Part shown: positions 50,978 to 60,053 of the stretch, in pieces
How the letters are laid out: every line of letters starts with the position of its first letter
Position numbering within the stretch: the first letter of the stretch is position 1
Origin: Humibacillus sp. DSM 29435
GTDB lineage: Bacteria; Actinomycetota; Actinomycetes; Actinomycetales; Dermatophilaceae
Reading direction: 5' to 3'
DNA: 64,000 nucleotides
Assembly (NCBI RefSeq): GCF_001758225.1
Contig: NZ_MAST01000015.1
Location: 1-64,000 of the forward strand
Program-made: the position numbers and the translations under genes
The notes under the pieces: model-generated
What the model was told of the DNA's origin: nothing
Databases searched by the model: none
What the model saw: the letters and a program-made list of their open reading frames with translations, nothing else

Positions 50978-52449
50978 TAGGACTCGGCCAGCCCCACGAG
51001 GGTGCGCACCCCGAAACCGGTGCCGCCCTTGGGTGAGTAGCCGGTGGCGCCCTTGTCGTTGAACGCCGGTCCGGCGATGTCGATGTGGCTCCAGGGGATG
51101 CCCTTGCCGACGAACTCGCTCAGGAAGATGCCGGCGGTGAGCATGCCGCCCTCGGAGCCGCCCTTGTGGGCCAGGTCGGCGTTGATCGAGTCGAGGGCAG
51201 AGCGCAGTTCCTTGGGCAACGGCATCGGCCACATCGCCTCACCGACGGTGGCCGAGGCGTCGACCACTCGGCTGCGCAGCGCGTCGTCGTTGGCCATCAC
51301 GGCAGCCGTGTTGGCCAGGGCGATCACCTGGGCTCCGGTGAGGGTGGCGATGTCGATGATGGCATCGGGAGCCGACTCGCTCGCCAGGGCGATGCAGTCG
51401 CCGAGCACCATGCGGCCCTCGGCATCGGTGTTGAGCACCTCGACCGTGGTGCCGCCGCGCATCGTCACGACATCACTCGGGCGCTGAGCCGTCGAGCTCG
51501 GCATGTTCTCGGCCAGGCCCAGGTAGCCGGTCACGGCCACGGGAAGACCGAGCTCGGCCACGGCGAGTACCGCAGCAGCCACAGCGGCGGCACCGGCCAT
51601 GTCGCACTTCATCGTGAGCATCCCGCCGGCCGGCTTGATGCAGAGGCCGCCCGAGTCGAAGGTGATTCCCTTGCCCACGAACGCGATCGTGGCCTTCGGT
51701 CGCGAAGGGGCGTAGGAGAGAACGGCGATGCGGGGCTCGTTCGCCGAACCCTGGCCGACGCCCACGGTGCCACCGAAGCCGCCCGCGCGCAGCGCCTTCA
51801 TGTCGTAGCTCTTGAGCTTGACCTTGGTGCCCTTGGTCTTCTCGGCCAGCGAGTCGACGAACGTCTCGGGGTAGAGCAGGTTCGGAGCGAGGTTCACCAG
51901 GTCACGGCAGTAGGCCACGGCGGAACCGAGCGCCGCTGCGCGCTTGACCGCCTTGCGGGATGCCGCATCCCCCGGGCCGACGAGGACGACGGCGTCGACG
52001 GCATCCTGGTTGGTGGTGCCCGCCTTCGACACCGCGTAGGCGCCGAGGGCCACCCCCTCCGCGGTCGCCGCGACGATCTCGGCCGTGGTTCCCGGCACGA
52101 CCACAGTGGCCTTCTTCTTCTTGCTCAACGACCGGATCGCCGTGCCGACGCCCTGACGGATGTTCTCGAGGTCGTCGCTGCCCGAGCCCAGGTCGCCGAT
52201 CCCGGCCAGCACCACGACCTTGCTCGCCACCGAGGGGACTGCGGCCACGACGGTCACCTCGCCGACCTTCCCGCCGAGCTCGAGATCAGCGATGACCGAC
52301 GTGAGGTGAGTGACGATCTTGCGCGAGAGGTCGTGCCCCGGCGCAAGGGCGGCACCGTTCGTGCCGGCGGAGTCAGACACCAGCGCGATGACGAGCGCGT
52401 CACCCGGGGCGTCGGCCGCCGAGCGGGTCGAGAGAGTCAGGTTGACCAC
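50971..52449 (-). CDS. pepA: leucyl aminopeptidase (M17)
   Basis: A 492-residue cytosolic dimetal aminopeptidase that frees N-terminal residues from peptides. The M17 core is intact: [11 protein letters not shown], the Lys/Asp metal site KCDMAGAAA, the signature [12 protein letters not shown], and IATLTGA. The N-terminal domain (1-170) is the usual hexamer-forming part. It starts at a GTG (52449) with AAGGAG 6 nt upstream. It diverges from gcvT, and this pair is conserved in actinobacteria. The 3' end lies in an 8-bp repeat array. Confidence 0.95.
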   Translation of the reverse strand: MVNLTLSTRSAADAPGDALVIALVSDSAGTNGAALAPGHDLSRKIVTHLTSVIADLELGGKVGEVTVVAAVPSVASKVVVLAGIGDLGSGSDDLENIRQGVGTAIRSLSKKKKATVVVPGTTAEIVAATAEGVALGAYAVSKAGTTNQDAVDAVVLVGPGDAASRKAVKRAAALGSAVAYCRDLVNLAPNLLYPETFVDSLAEKTKGTKVKLKSYDMKALRAGGFGGTVGVGQGSANEPRIAVLSYAPSRPKATIAFVGKGITFDSGGLCIKPAGGMLTMKCDMAGAAAVAAAVLAVAELGLPVAVTGYLGLAENMPSSTAQRPSDVVTMRGGTTVEVLNTDAEGRMVLGDCIALASESAPDAIIDIATLTGAQVIALANTAAVMANDDALRSRVVDASATVGEAMWPMPLPKELRSALDSINADLAHKGGSEGGMLTAGIFLSEFVGKGIPWSHIDIAGPAFNDKGATGYSPKGGTGFGVRTLVGLAESYV

Positions 52450-52576
52450 GAAGAGGCTCCTTGGTTGCGGTGCGATCGGGAGCGCTCCATGTGGGCGCCC
52501 CACTCTTGGCCGGGGGTGGCGGCGCTCGATGGTATCGACCAGACAGGCATGGCGCTCTGGTGAATGGCCGGCGCGG

Positions 52577-52582
52577 TAGGTT
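52577..52582 (+). promoter_or_regulatory. -10 element TAGGTT of gcvT, leaderless
   Basis: TAGGTT ends 7 nt before the gcvT ATG; there is no ribosome-binding site and no room for a glycine riboswitch on the transcript. Confidence 0.55.
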
Positions 52583-52589
52583 GGCGGCC

Positions 52590-53696
52590 ATGACGACACC
52601 GACGTCGGGGAAGACCTCTCCGCTTCACGACCGCCACACCGCCCTGGGCGCCAAGATGGCCGACTTCGGTGGGTGGGACATGCCGATCGAGTATCCGGGT
52701 GGGGGTGTCGTCGCCGAGCACACGGCCGTTCGGGAGCGGGTGGGCATCTTCGACGTCAGCCACCTCGGCAAGGCCTCCGTCACCGGACCGGGCGCCGCCG
52801 ACTTCGTCAACGCGTGCCTGACCAACGACGTGCGCCGCATCCAGCCCGGGTCGGCCCAGTACACCCTGTGCTGCGACGAGTCGGGAGGCGTGGTCGACGA
52901 CCTCATCGTCTACCTCAAGAGCGACGAAGAGCTCTTCCTGATCCCGAACGCGGCCAACACGGCCGAGGTGGTGCGACGGCTGCAGGCGGCCGCGCCCGAC
53001 GGCATCGAGGTGACCAACCAGCACGAGGACTACGGCGTCATCGCGGTGCAGGGGAGCCGCAGCGACGAGGTGCTCGAGACCCTCGGTCTGCCCACGGGTC
53101 ACGACTACATGTCGTTCGTCGAGGCCGACTGGCAGGGCCGCCCGGTGATCGTCTGCCGAACCGGCTATACCGGCGAGCGCGGCTACGAGATCGTGCCCCG
53201 GTGGCACGACACCCCTGCTGTCTGGGACGCCCTCGTCGAGGCCATGGCCCCGTTCGACGGCAAACCGTGCGGGCTCGGCGCTCGCGACACGCTGCGCACC
53301 GAGATGGGCTACCCACTGCACGGCCAGGACCTCTCCCTCGACATCTCACCCGTTGAGGCTCGGGCGGGATGGGCCGTCGGCTGGAAGAAAGAGAGCTTCT
53401 GGGGCAAGGAGGCGCTCGTGGCGCAGAAGGCGGCCCCGACGCGGCTGATCCGGGGTCTGCGGGTCGACGGCCGCGGCATCCCACGGCCGCACTGCGCGGT
53501 CAGCGCCGACGGAGCCAACGTGGGTGAGGTGACGTCGGGCACGTTCTCGCCGACCCTCAAGCAGGGAATCGCCCTGGCCCTGCTGGCTCCCTCGGTTGCC
53601 GACGGTGCCACGGTCGAGATCGACGTGCGTGGACGCGCGGTCGCCGCAACGGTGGTCAAGCCGCCCTTCGTGCAGGTGCAGGTGCGCCAGCCGTAG
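52590..53696 (+). CDS. gcvT: aminomethyltransferase (glycine cleavage T protein)
   Basis: A 368-residue T protein that takes the aminomethyl group from lipoyl-H protein to tetrahydrofolate, releasing ammonia. Motifs: [17 protein letters not shown] at the start, [21 protein letters not shown], the catalytic Asp in [18 protein letters not shown], and the C-terminal OB-like domain ending [15 protein letters not shown]. The ATG at 52590 is chosen by fit to relatives and by the TAGGTT 7 nt upstream. The P, H and L partner genes are not here, apart from the shared lpd. It is followed by a 51-bp repeat. Confidence 0.95.
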   Translation: MTTPTSGKTSPLHDRHTALGAKMADFGGWDMPIEYPGGGVVAEHTAVRERVGIFDVSHLGKASVTGPGAADFVNACLTNDVRRIQPGSAQYTLCCDESGGVVDDLIVYLKSDEELFLIPNAANTAEVVRRLQAAAPDGIEVTNQHEDYGVIAVQGSRSDEVLETLGLPTGHDYMSFVEADWQGRPVIVCRTGYTGERGYEIVPRWHDTPAVWDALVEAMAPFDGKPCGLGARDTLRTEMGYPLHGQDLSLDISPVEARAGWAVGWKKESFWGKEALVAQKAAPTRLIRGLRVDGRGIPRPHCAVSADGANVGEVTSGTFSPTLKQGIALALLAPSVADGATVEIDVRGRAVAATVVKPPFVQVQVRQP

Positions 53697-53742
53697 GGGT
53701 CTCGAAAGCCGCCCCGCACCTGCCCTCCACCTGCCCGCCTCC

Positions 53743-53840
53743 CGACCCTTTCTGCGCGTCGCGCCGCGCGTCGCGCAGTTGGTGTCGAGGTTTCGACCCT
53801 TGATGCGCGTCGCGCCGCGCGTCGCGCAGTTGGTGCGGCC
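53743..53840. repeat. 51-bp direct repeat, about 1.9 copies
   Basis: Two copies at an offset of 51 bp. The 32-bp core (53753-53784 and 53804-53835) is identical. Inside it a 25-bp near-palindrome alternates GCGCG/CGCGC with T or C at three mismatched positions. It lies between gcvT and cobS with no gene. Confidence 0.88.
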
Positions 53841-53921
53841 GGAGGCGGTGGGCGGGTCGCGGTCACGCATTCGGCGCTGCCGAACCAGGTGGTCGAACAG
53901 CGACCGTTGCCGCCAACCGGC

Positions 53922-54722
53922 TCAGGTGGAGACGAGGGCGAGGGCCAACGTGCCCACGACGAGGCTTGCCGCCAGGGCGATCTCCATCGACGCGCCGATC
54001 ACGTCGCCCGTGATGCCGCCGAAACGGAGCACGCTGCGCCGGAGCACTGCCTCCGTCGCAGCGCAGGAGACGAGCACGACAGCGACGGATGCCGCTGCCG
54101 CAGGCAGGACCAGCCCCTGGGTCGAGCCCATCAGACCGGCGCCGAGTGCTGCGACCCCGACGACGCCTACGCCTACGCCCAGCAGCCGACCGGTCTGCAC
54201 CGACCCTGCCACGGTGTGGCCCAGGCCCTCCGGACGGGCCGCGGGGATGCCGGTGCGCGCGCAGACCGCCGGCGCCAGCCGGCTTGCGACGAGAGCGGCC
54301 CCGGCGAGGGCCACCCCGACGGTCGACGGCATCAGCGCCGCGAGGGCCGCCGCCTGCACCAACAGGGTCAGCACCAGCGCGGCCGCACCCGCTGGGCCGG
54401 TGTCGCCTCGCCGCATCACCTCGAGGGCGCGGCCGCGGTCGTAGCTGGCCGTGAGCCCGTCTGCGGTGTCGGCCAGCCCGTCGAGGTGCATGGCTCGCGA
54501 GAGCAACGCCGTGCCGACCAGTGCCAGAGCGGCGCCGACTGCTGCGGGCAGCAGGCCGTGCACCACAAGGGCCGCCAAAGCCGCCCACACCACGAGCGCC
54601 GGAAGGGCAGTGACGGGCGCCAGCAGCATCGCGATCCCTGCGGTACGCGCATCGACGACCCGCGGAGGGGCCACGCGGATCACCGTCAAGGTGCCGAAGG
54701 CGAGTCGCCAACCGTCACGCAT
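53922..54722 (-). CDS. cobS: adenosylcobinamide-GDP ribazoletransferase
   Basis: A 266-residue membrane enzyme that joins adenosylcobinamide-GDP with alpha-ribazole to complete the cobalamin nucleotide loop. The CDP-alcohol-phosphotransferase-like motif is RAMHLDGLADTADGL, with RRGDTGPAG and RFGGITGDVIGA also typical. Seven or so helices follow. I use the ATG at 54722 (MRDGWRLAFGTLTV), whose first 8 nt overlap the cobU stop; a GTG 42 nt upstream is the alternative. It is the last gene of the riboswitch-controlled operon. Confidence 0.93.
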   Translation of the reverse strand: MRDGWRLAFGTLTVIRVAPPRVVDARTAGIAMLLAPVTALPALVVWAALAALVVHGLLPAAVGAALALVGTALLSRAMHLDGLADTADGLTASYDRGRALEVMRRGDTGPAGAAALVLTLLVQAAALAALMPSTVGVALAGAALVASRLAPAVCARTGIPAARPEGLGHTVAGSVQTGRLLGVGVGVVGVAALGAGLMGSTQGLVLPAAAASVAVVLVSCAATEAVLRRSVLRFGGITGDVIGASMEIALAASLVVGTLALALVST

Positions 54723-55308
54723 CGGGCGCGCCGCGGCGAGACCCGAGCGGAACCAACGCCGCACCGCTGAGGTCGAGCACGCGTCCGGCGACGACGAGAT
54801 GCACGTGGTGCGCGATCGCTGAGACGGCGGCGTTGAGCAGGCCGAGCTGGTCCTGGAAGAAGCGGCCCGAGGCCGTGGTGGGCACCAGCGACCAGCCCAC
54901 CTCGTTGCTCACCACCACGACCGGAACCTGGGCAGCGACCAGCGCGGAGGTCAGCGTGCGCACCCGGGTCGACAGCATGCGGTCGGCCGCCGGGAGGTCG
55001 TCCCAACCGATCTCGTCGACGACGGCGGTGAGCCAGGTGCCGAGGCAGTCGACCAGCACCGGGGTCGTGGCCTCCCTGACCGCCGCTTCCACCTCGTGCG
55101 TCTCGAGCGTCAGCCACCCTGGGGGGCGTCGCTCCTGGTGGAGCCGCACCCGGTGCGCCCACTCGGTGTCAACGGCATCCGTCTCGAAGGCGTCGTCAGC
55201 GGAAGGCCCCGTCGCGACGTACGTCACCTCGAGATGGCCCCGGAGCAGGCTCTCGGCGTGGCGGCTCTTGCCGCTGCGCACGGGGCCAGTGACGAGCGTG
55301 ACACTCAT
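54715..55308 (-). CDS. cobU: adenosylcobinamide kinase/guanylyltransferase
   Basis: A 197-residue bifunctional enzyme that phosphorylates adenosylcobinamide and adds GMP, one step before CobS. P-loop GPVRSGKS (8-15), the YVATG strand, the VDCLGTWLT segment, and the C-terminal VSNEVGWSLVP are all typical of CobU/CobP. Its ATG overlaps the stop of the S-component gene (ATGA), and its stop overlaps cobS. It salvages cobinamide or completes new corrinoid inside the cell. Confidence 0.94.
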   Translation of the reverse strand: MSVTLVTGPVRSGKSRHAESLLRGHLEVTYVATGPSADDAFETDAVDTEWAHRVRLHQERRPPGWLTLETHEVEAAVREATTPVLVDCLGTWLTAVVDEIGWDDLPAADRMLSTRVRTLTSALVAAQVPVVVVSNEVGWSLVPTTASGRFFQDQLGLLNAAVSAIAHHVHLVVAGRVLDLSGAALVPLGSRRGAPDA

Positions 55309-56186
55309 CGCCCCACCACCTCGGGCGGCTTCGGTGCCCTGACCCGGGGGTCGTCCGGAAGGGCGGTGCGAAGGGGCGGTTGCTCGAAGGCCACCGGGGC
55401 GTCGAACGCGGCCCGACGCGCCGCCCGGCGGAAGACGCGAAGCAGGGCCGGGCCGGCCACGAGCACCAAGACCGCGTTCAGCACCCCACGCGGGAGGTCC
55501 CACCCGAGCGAGGTCGCCAGGTAGAACACGCCGTAGTGGTTGAGGTTCTCGGACACGGGGGCGCCGGGAACGAAGCCCATGCCGGTGGGGGCGTTGGCGC
55601 CGAGGAAGGGCCAGAACCAGAGGTTCATCAGCAGGCCGTAGCCGAGGCCGGTGAGCAGCGCGTAACCGGCCACGACCCAACGCTCGGCGCGGGCACCCGC
55701 GGCAACCGGCAGCAGGCCGGCCCCGAGGCCCACGGCTCCCGCGCAGATCATCTGGAAGGGCAGCCACGGACCCACCCCACCGGTGAGCAGGGCGCCGGTG
55801 GTGACGGCCAGCGAGCCCGAGACGAAGCCGACGCCCGGCCCGAGCACGCGACCGGCGACGATGACCACGAAGAACATCGGCTCGAGGCCCGCGGTGCCGG
55901 CGCTGAGCAGCCGCATCCCACCCCCGGCCGCGGCGGCCACGCCCAGCACGGCGATCGTCTTGGCGTCGAGCCGCCCGGACGTCAGCTCGGCCAGGCACAC
56001 CAGGGCCAGCAGTGCGAGCAGCACCGCGAAGAACCAGGGGGCGTCGTTGCCGTGTGAGGTGGCGAACTCGGCCGAGACCACGAACGGCCAGACGAAGGCG
56101 AGCAGCCCGACCGTGCAGACGAGCGACACCGCCACCGCGGCCGGCCAGCGCAGCGGGATCGCCCGGCGGGTCGTGCCCGCTGTCAT
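55305..56186 (-). CDS. ECF transporter S component, probably corrinoid
   Basis: A 293-residue protein with about eight hydrophobic segments, consistent with a substrate-binding S component of an energy-coupling factor transporter. An N-terminal pair of helices precedes the six-helix ECF core (about 75-250: LEPMFFVVIVAGRVLGPGVG; GPWLPFQMICAG; LMNLWFWPF). The C-terminus is a hydrophilic tail. It sits between the EcfA and CobU genes with 4-nt overlaps at both ends. The riboswitch upstream and cobU/cobS downstream make a corrinoid (cobalamin or cobinamide) the likely substrate. Confidence 0.8.
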   Translation of the reverse strand: MTAGTTRRAIPLRWPAAVAVSLVCTVGLLAFVWPFVVSAEFATSHGNDAPWFFAVLLALLALVCLAELTSGRLDAKTIAVLGVAAAAGGGMRLLSAGTAGLEPMFFVVIVAGRVLGPGVGFVSGSLAVTTGALLTGGVGPWLPFQMICAGAVGLGAGLLPVAAGARAERWVVAGYALLTGLGYGLLMNLWFWPFLGANAPTGMGFVPGAPVSENLNHYGVFYLATSLGWDLPRGVLNAVLVLVAGPALLRVFRRAARRAAFDAPVAFEQPPLRTALPDDPRVRAPKPPEVVGR

Positions 56187-57805
56187 GCCGACCGCTCCAG
56201 GGCGGCGGCGACCTCGGCGACGGTCAGCCAGGTCTGCGGCAGCAGCACCTTGGTCACCTGGGGGGCGAAGGCGGGGGAGGAGGAGAGCACCTCACGGGCC
56301 GGCCCGTCGCTGACGATCTCGCCGTCGGCGAGGATGACGACCCGGTCGGCCACCTCAGCGCACAGCTCGACGTCGTGCGTGGCGATGACAACCGTCGTGC
56401 CCCGGGCGGCCAGCTCGGTGAGGGTGGCGCCGAGCCGCTGCTTGGCGCCGTAGTCGAGCCCCCTGGTCGGCTCGTCGAGCAGCAGCACCTCGGGGGCGCC
56501 GGCGAGGATCACCGACACGGCCAGCTCGAGACGCTGTCCCTCCGAGAGGTCACGGGGGTGCAGACCGCCGTCGATCGGCCCGGAGATGCGGGCCAGCATG
56601 CGCGCGGTCGTGCCTGGTTCGACCCCGAAGTCACGGTCTGCGTCGGCGCACTCGGCCTCGACCGAGTCGGCGTAGAGCAGCAGCTCGGGTTGCTGCGGCA
56701 CGAGACCCACGACCGCGACCCGTTCACGGGCCCGGACGTCGTGGGGGTCGAGACCCCGGCGGCCGAGGCGCATGCTGCCGCTGGTGAGTGGATGCTGACC
56801 GGCGAGGGCCCCGAGCAGGGTCGACTTGCCGGCGCCGTTGCGTCCCATCAACGCGGTGACCGAACCCCGCGCCACCGTGAGGTCGAGGCCCTCGATCACG
56901 ACGCGCGAACCGCGCCTGATGCGGGCGCCGCGGACCGTGACGGCATCCGCCGGGCCGATGCCGCGCAGGGGGGTGGTGGGGGCCCCACCCAGGTCGCCGA
57001 GGGTGGCTCGCAACGTGGCGGCGTGGCGGCGGGCGTCCCTGATCGAGAGGGGCGTGGGGGTCCATCCGGCGAGTCGTGAGAGCCCGACCACCGGGGGGAA
57101 GATCGTCGAGGTGGCCATGGCGGTGGCCGGGTCGAGCAGGCCCGAGGTTCGACCCTGCGACACGAGCACCACCCGGTCGGCGTGGTGCACGACCCGCTCG
57201 AGCCGGTGTTCGGCGAGCACCACCGTCACCCCCAGGTCGTGCACGATGCGCTGCAGCGAGGCCAGCACCTCCTCGGCCGCGACCGGGTCGAGGGCTGAGG
57301 TGGGCTCGTCGAGAACCAGCACCTTGGGGCCGGCCGCGAAGAGCGACGCGATCGCCACCCGCTGCTGCTGCCCACCCGACAGGGCCGACAGCGGACGCGA
57401 CCGGAGGGGGGTCAGGCCGAACAGGTCGAGCGTCTCCTCGATACGGCGCCGGATCGTCGTCGGGTGCAGGCCCATCGTCTCCATCCCGTAAGCCACCTCG
57501 TCCTCGACGACGTCGGTGACGAACGTGGAGGTCGGGTTCTGGTCGACGAGACCCACCATGGTCGCGAGGTCGCGGGGTCGGTGCTCGGCCGTGTCGAGGC
57601 CGTCGACGACGACGCTGCCCGAGAGCGTGCCGCCGGTGAAGTGCGGCACCAGCCCGTTGATGGTGCGCAGGAGCGTGGACTTCCCACTGCCCGTGGGACC
57701 GACGACGAGCACAAGCTCACCCTCGGGGATCTCGAGGGTGACGTCACTCAGGGCCGGGGCGGGGGCGCCGGCGTACGTGACGCTCACCCGGTCGAAGACG
57801 ATCAT
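56183..57805 (-). CDS. ECF transporter ATPase, EcfA-EcfA' fusion
   Basis: A 540-residue protein with two ABC ATPase domains on one chain. The first (about 1-235) has Walker A GPTGSGKST (36-44), signature LSGGQQQRV and Walker B KVLVLDEP. The second (about 285-530) has GRNGAGKST, the variant signature LSEGQRLEL and Walker B EVLLLDEP. Such fusions power ECF transporters in actinobacteria. It lies between the T and S component genes with 4-nt overlaps on each side, so the subunits are translationally coupled. Confidence 0.93.
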   Translation of the reverse strand: MIVFDRVSVTYAGAPAPALSDVTLEIPEGELVLVVGPTGSGKSTLLRTINGLVPHFTGGTLSGSVVVDGLDTAEHRPRDLATMVGLVDQNPTSTFVTDVVEDEVAYGMETMGLHPTTIRRRIEETLDLFGLTPLRSRPLSALSGGQQQRVAIASLFAAGPKVLVLDEPTSALDPVAAEEVLASLQRIVHDLGVTVVLAEHRLERVVHHADRVVLVSQGRTSGLLDPATAMATSTIFPPVVGLSRLAGWTPTPLSIRDARRHAATLRATLGDLGGAPTTPLRGIGPADAVTVRGARIRRGSRVVIEGLDLTVARGSVTALMGRNGAGKSTLLGALAGQHPLTSGSMRLGRRGLDPHDVRARERVAVVGLVPQQPELLLYADSVEAECADADRDFGVEPGTTARMLARISGPIDGGLHPRDLSEGQRLELAVSVILAGAPEVLLLDEPTRGLDYGAKQRLGATLTELAARGTTVVIATHDVELCAEVADRVVILADGEIVSDGPAREVLSSSPAFAPQVTKVLLPQTWLTVAEVAAALERSA

Positions 57806-58878
57806 GCGTCGACCTGCCGCGGCCTCGGGGTGAAGAACGCGGGGGTCGCGGCGATCAGCATGGCGACCACGGCCACCAGCGGCACAGCCGGCAGCTCAGC
57901 GCGCTGCGTGGGCACGATGCCCTCCCATCCCCGTACCGAGCCGACGACCAGCACCGCCGCACTGAGGATGCCGGTAAGCACGGTGAGGGTCTCGGTCCAC
58001 GCCCACTGTTCCCGGCGGTGACCCGAGCGGGAGTCGCGCGAGGCCCCGACGGCCAGACTGGCCGCCGCGAGCGCCGCGCCGACCACGAGCAAAGGCAGAC
58101 CGAGCGCCCCGCCGGCGGAGGAGTCGAGCAGGCCGTAGAGACCCCCAAGCACTCCGAGCAGTCCGACGAGCGCCAGGGCCGAGGCGATCCGGCGGTCGCG
58201 CACCGTTGATCGCACGGCTCGCCCGTAGCCGCGCGACTCCATGGATGCCGCGAGGCCGAGCGAGCGCTCGAAGGCCGTCTCGAGCACCGGCACCGCGAGG
58301 CGGGAGATCTCGCGGATCCCGCGTCCCTCGTGCCCGCGCAGGGTGCGTGCCGACCGCACGGTGCGGGCGTCGGACAGCAGCTGCGGGGCAAAGGTGAGGC
58401 CCACCACGACGGCCGTGCCGACGTCGTAGAGGGTCGCCGGCAGATAGCGCAGCAACCGCCGGGGGCTCGCCAGGGCGTTGGCCGCCCCGAGACAGGTCAG
58501 GATCGCGGCGAGGCGAAGGCTGTCGTAGAGGGCGAAGAGCAGCGACTCGAGACTGACCGGGCCGCCGAGGCGCACCCCGCTCGCCCAGTCCGGCAGCGGC
58601 ACCCTCGGCAGGCTGAACACCACGGTGGGGCCGTTGATGCCGTTGCCGAGCACGGCGGTCAGCACGACGCGGAAGGCGACGATGAACCCGCCGATGAGCA
58701 GGAACGGCACGAGCGGGTTCGGCGTGGCCGGGTCTCGACGCTCGGTGACGACGACGACGCACACCCCGATGACGAGGAGCAGCAGCACCGGGTTGGCCGT
58801 GCGTGAGGCCGCCGTGGCCAGACCCAGCCCCCACAGCCACCAGGCTGCCGGGTGTTGGAGCCTCTCACGCAGGTGCAT
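57802..58878 (-). CDS. ECF transporter T component
   Basis: A 358-residue membrane scaffold (CbiQ/EcfT) linking ATPases to the S component. The coupling helices carry the two family motifs: RTVRSARTLRGHEGRG and AASMESRGYGRA (Ala-Arg-Gly class). There are about six to eight helices, with two extra near the C-terminus. Its stop overlaps the ATPase gene's ATG. It is the second gene of the riboswitch operon. Confidence 0.9.
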   Translation of the reverse strand: MHLRERLQHPAAWWLWGLGLATAASRTANPVLLLLVIGVCVVVVTERRDPATPNPLVPFLLIGGFIVAFRVVLTAVLGNGINGPTVVFSLPRVPLPDWASGVRLGGPVSLESLLFALYDSLRLAAILTCLGAANALASPRRLLRYLPATLYDVGTAVVVGLTFAPQLLSDARTVRSARTLRGHEGRGIREISRLAVPVLETAFERSLGLAASMESRGYGRAVRSTVRDRRIASALALVGLLGVLGGLYGLLDSSAGGALGLPLLVVGAALAAASLAVGASRDSRSGHRREQWAWTETLTVLTGILSAAVLVVGSVRGWEGIVPTQRAELPAVPLVAVVAMLIAATPAFFTPRPRQVDA

Positions 58879-58914
58879 GTGCCTCGGCCGTCACGTCTCG
58901 TGCATCGAGCCGGG

Positions 58915-59766
58915 TCAGGCGCTCGTCTTGCGCGCCGCGCGCGAGCGCACCACGAGGAAGACGACCAGGGCGATCAGGGCCAGGGCCGCGACGACGTAGG
59001 CGATCAACGTGCCGGTGTTCGACCCGCTCGTCGTGCTGGTCGCGACGGCCGACGCGCTCGGCTCGGGAGTTTTCGACCCGGTGCTGCTCGAACCGGTGCT
59101 GCTCGAACCGGTGCTGCTCGAACCGGTGGCGCTCGAAGGGCTGGTGCTCGGCACCGGCGTGGTCGCGCCCGGAGTGTTCGAGGCCGCTGCGGCCGGGAGC
59201 GCGAGTGTGACGGCGGTGTCTGGGGCCTTTGCCTCGGCGCTGACCTGCTTGACCTCTTCGCCGCAGCCGGCGGCAGGGTAGCCGCCGATCGCGCACAGCA
59301 GGCCCTTGTCCATCCGCAGGTCGCCGGCGGCGCGCAGCACGTCGGCGCTCGTCGCGTCGGTCGGGACCACGGCGCACACCGCCTTGGGGTCAGGTGGCGT
59401 GGCACCGTCGGCCGAGTCGGCGACCCGGCCGAAGTCGACCACGAGAGCGACGCGCTTGTTGCCGCCCTGGGCCGGGGTGGCTGCGCACACCTGCTCGAAG
59501 GTCACTGTGGCCCGGGGTAGGCGAGACGAGCTCTCGTCGCCGACGGCAAAGCGCCACCCCTCGACCGAGCCGTCCTTCGGGGTCGTCTGCTCAGGCCCCT
59601 TCTGGGCGAAGGCCCACTTCGCGTCGGTCTGCTGGTAGAAACCCCAGTAACGGTAGGCGGCGGCCTGGGCCGGGGCCACGGTGAGGGCGGCGAAGGCGGC
59701 AGCCAGCAGTAGGGCCAGGGCGATGCGCCAGGGCCCGCGATGAACGTTCGGCCGAACAGGTTTCAC
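58915..59766 (-). CDS. SCO2322-family secreted, membrane-anchored protein
   Basis: A 283-residue exported protein. It has a signal peptide (about 1-36, AQA cut), an outer domain of about 150 residues with the family opening YRYWGFYQQTDAKWAFAQ and four cysteines, a Ser/Thr/Gly stalk (SSSTG three times), and one C-terminal helix with a basic stop. Similar proteins (SCO2322 family) accompany ECF transporters in actinobacteria, so it may present or scavenge the corrinoid at the surface (inference). The GTG at 59766 follows GAGGAGG. It is the first gene behind the cobalamin riboswitch. Confidence 0.78.
   Translation of the reverse strand: MKPVRPNVHRGPWRIALALLLAAAFAALTVAPAQAAAYRYWGFYQQTDAKWAFAQKGPEQTTPKDGSVEGWRFAVGDESSSRLPRATVTFEQVCAATPAQGGNKRVALVVDFGRVADSADGATPPDPKAVCAVVPTDATSADVLRAAGDLRMDKGLLCAIGGYPAAGCGEEVKQVSAEAKAPDTAVTLALPAAAASNTPGATTPVPSTSPSSATGSSSTGSSSTGSSSTGSKTPEPSASAVATSTTSGSNTGTLIAYVVAALALIALVVFLVVRSRAARKTSA
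59081..59125 (-). repeat. 15-bp tandem repeat coding the stalk
   Basis: Three perfect copies of GTGCTGCTCGAACCG and a degenerate fourth, encoding the Ser/Thr/Gly stalk of the SCO2322-like protein in frame. Confidence 0.88.
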
Positions 59767-59863
59767 GGTTCCTCCTCGCGGGCGGGGCACCGTGGGTGGA
59801 CGGCCGGGGCCGGAAACCTCCTGGTGTCTCCGGTCCGTATTCCACGACAGACTGACAATGGAG

Positions 59864-59966
59864 CCGACGGGCGCGGGTTTTCCGGCTGACCGCCCGGTTC
59901 TATTAGGCGGTGTCACGGTTGCGGGTCAGCGCCGGAGGTTCGCCGGCTTGCCCCATCGTCCATCGG
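59864..59966 (-). promoter_or_regulatory. cobalamin riboswitch
   Basis: On the minus strand the conserved core is clear: GGCAAGCCGG, CCTCCGGCGCTGA, CCCGCAACCGTGA and the B12 box AGCCGGAAAACCCGC. A 7-bp P1 closes it (CCGATGG at 59966-59960 with CCGTCGG at 59870-59864, one G-T pair). The compact size fits a short AdoCbl-type aptamer. A downstream hairpin (59833-59810, 8 bp) containing AGGAGG is a likely expression platform. It precedes the six-gene transport and assembly operon. Confidence 0.9.
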
Positions 59967-60040
59967 GTACTCGCGAACCGTTGCACGCGTGTGGGGTGGC
60001 CGTCAAACCTCGGCGGCAAACGCTGCCGAGCCGGGCGAAC

Positions 60041-60046
60041 TAGGGT
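60041..60046 (+). promoter_or_regulatory. -10 element TAGGGT, leaderless start
   Basis: TAGGGT ends 7 nt before the ATG of the small protein at 60054; no ribosome-binding site. Confidence 0.55.
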
Positions 60047-60053
60047 GAGTCCC

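Noticed and set aside
59081-59140. CRISPR-like array
   Set aside because: The 15-bp units are contiguous, without spacers, and code a regular stalk in frame.
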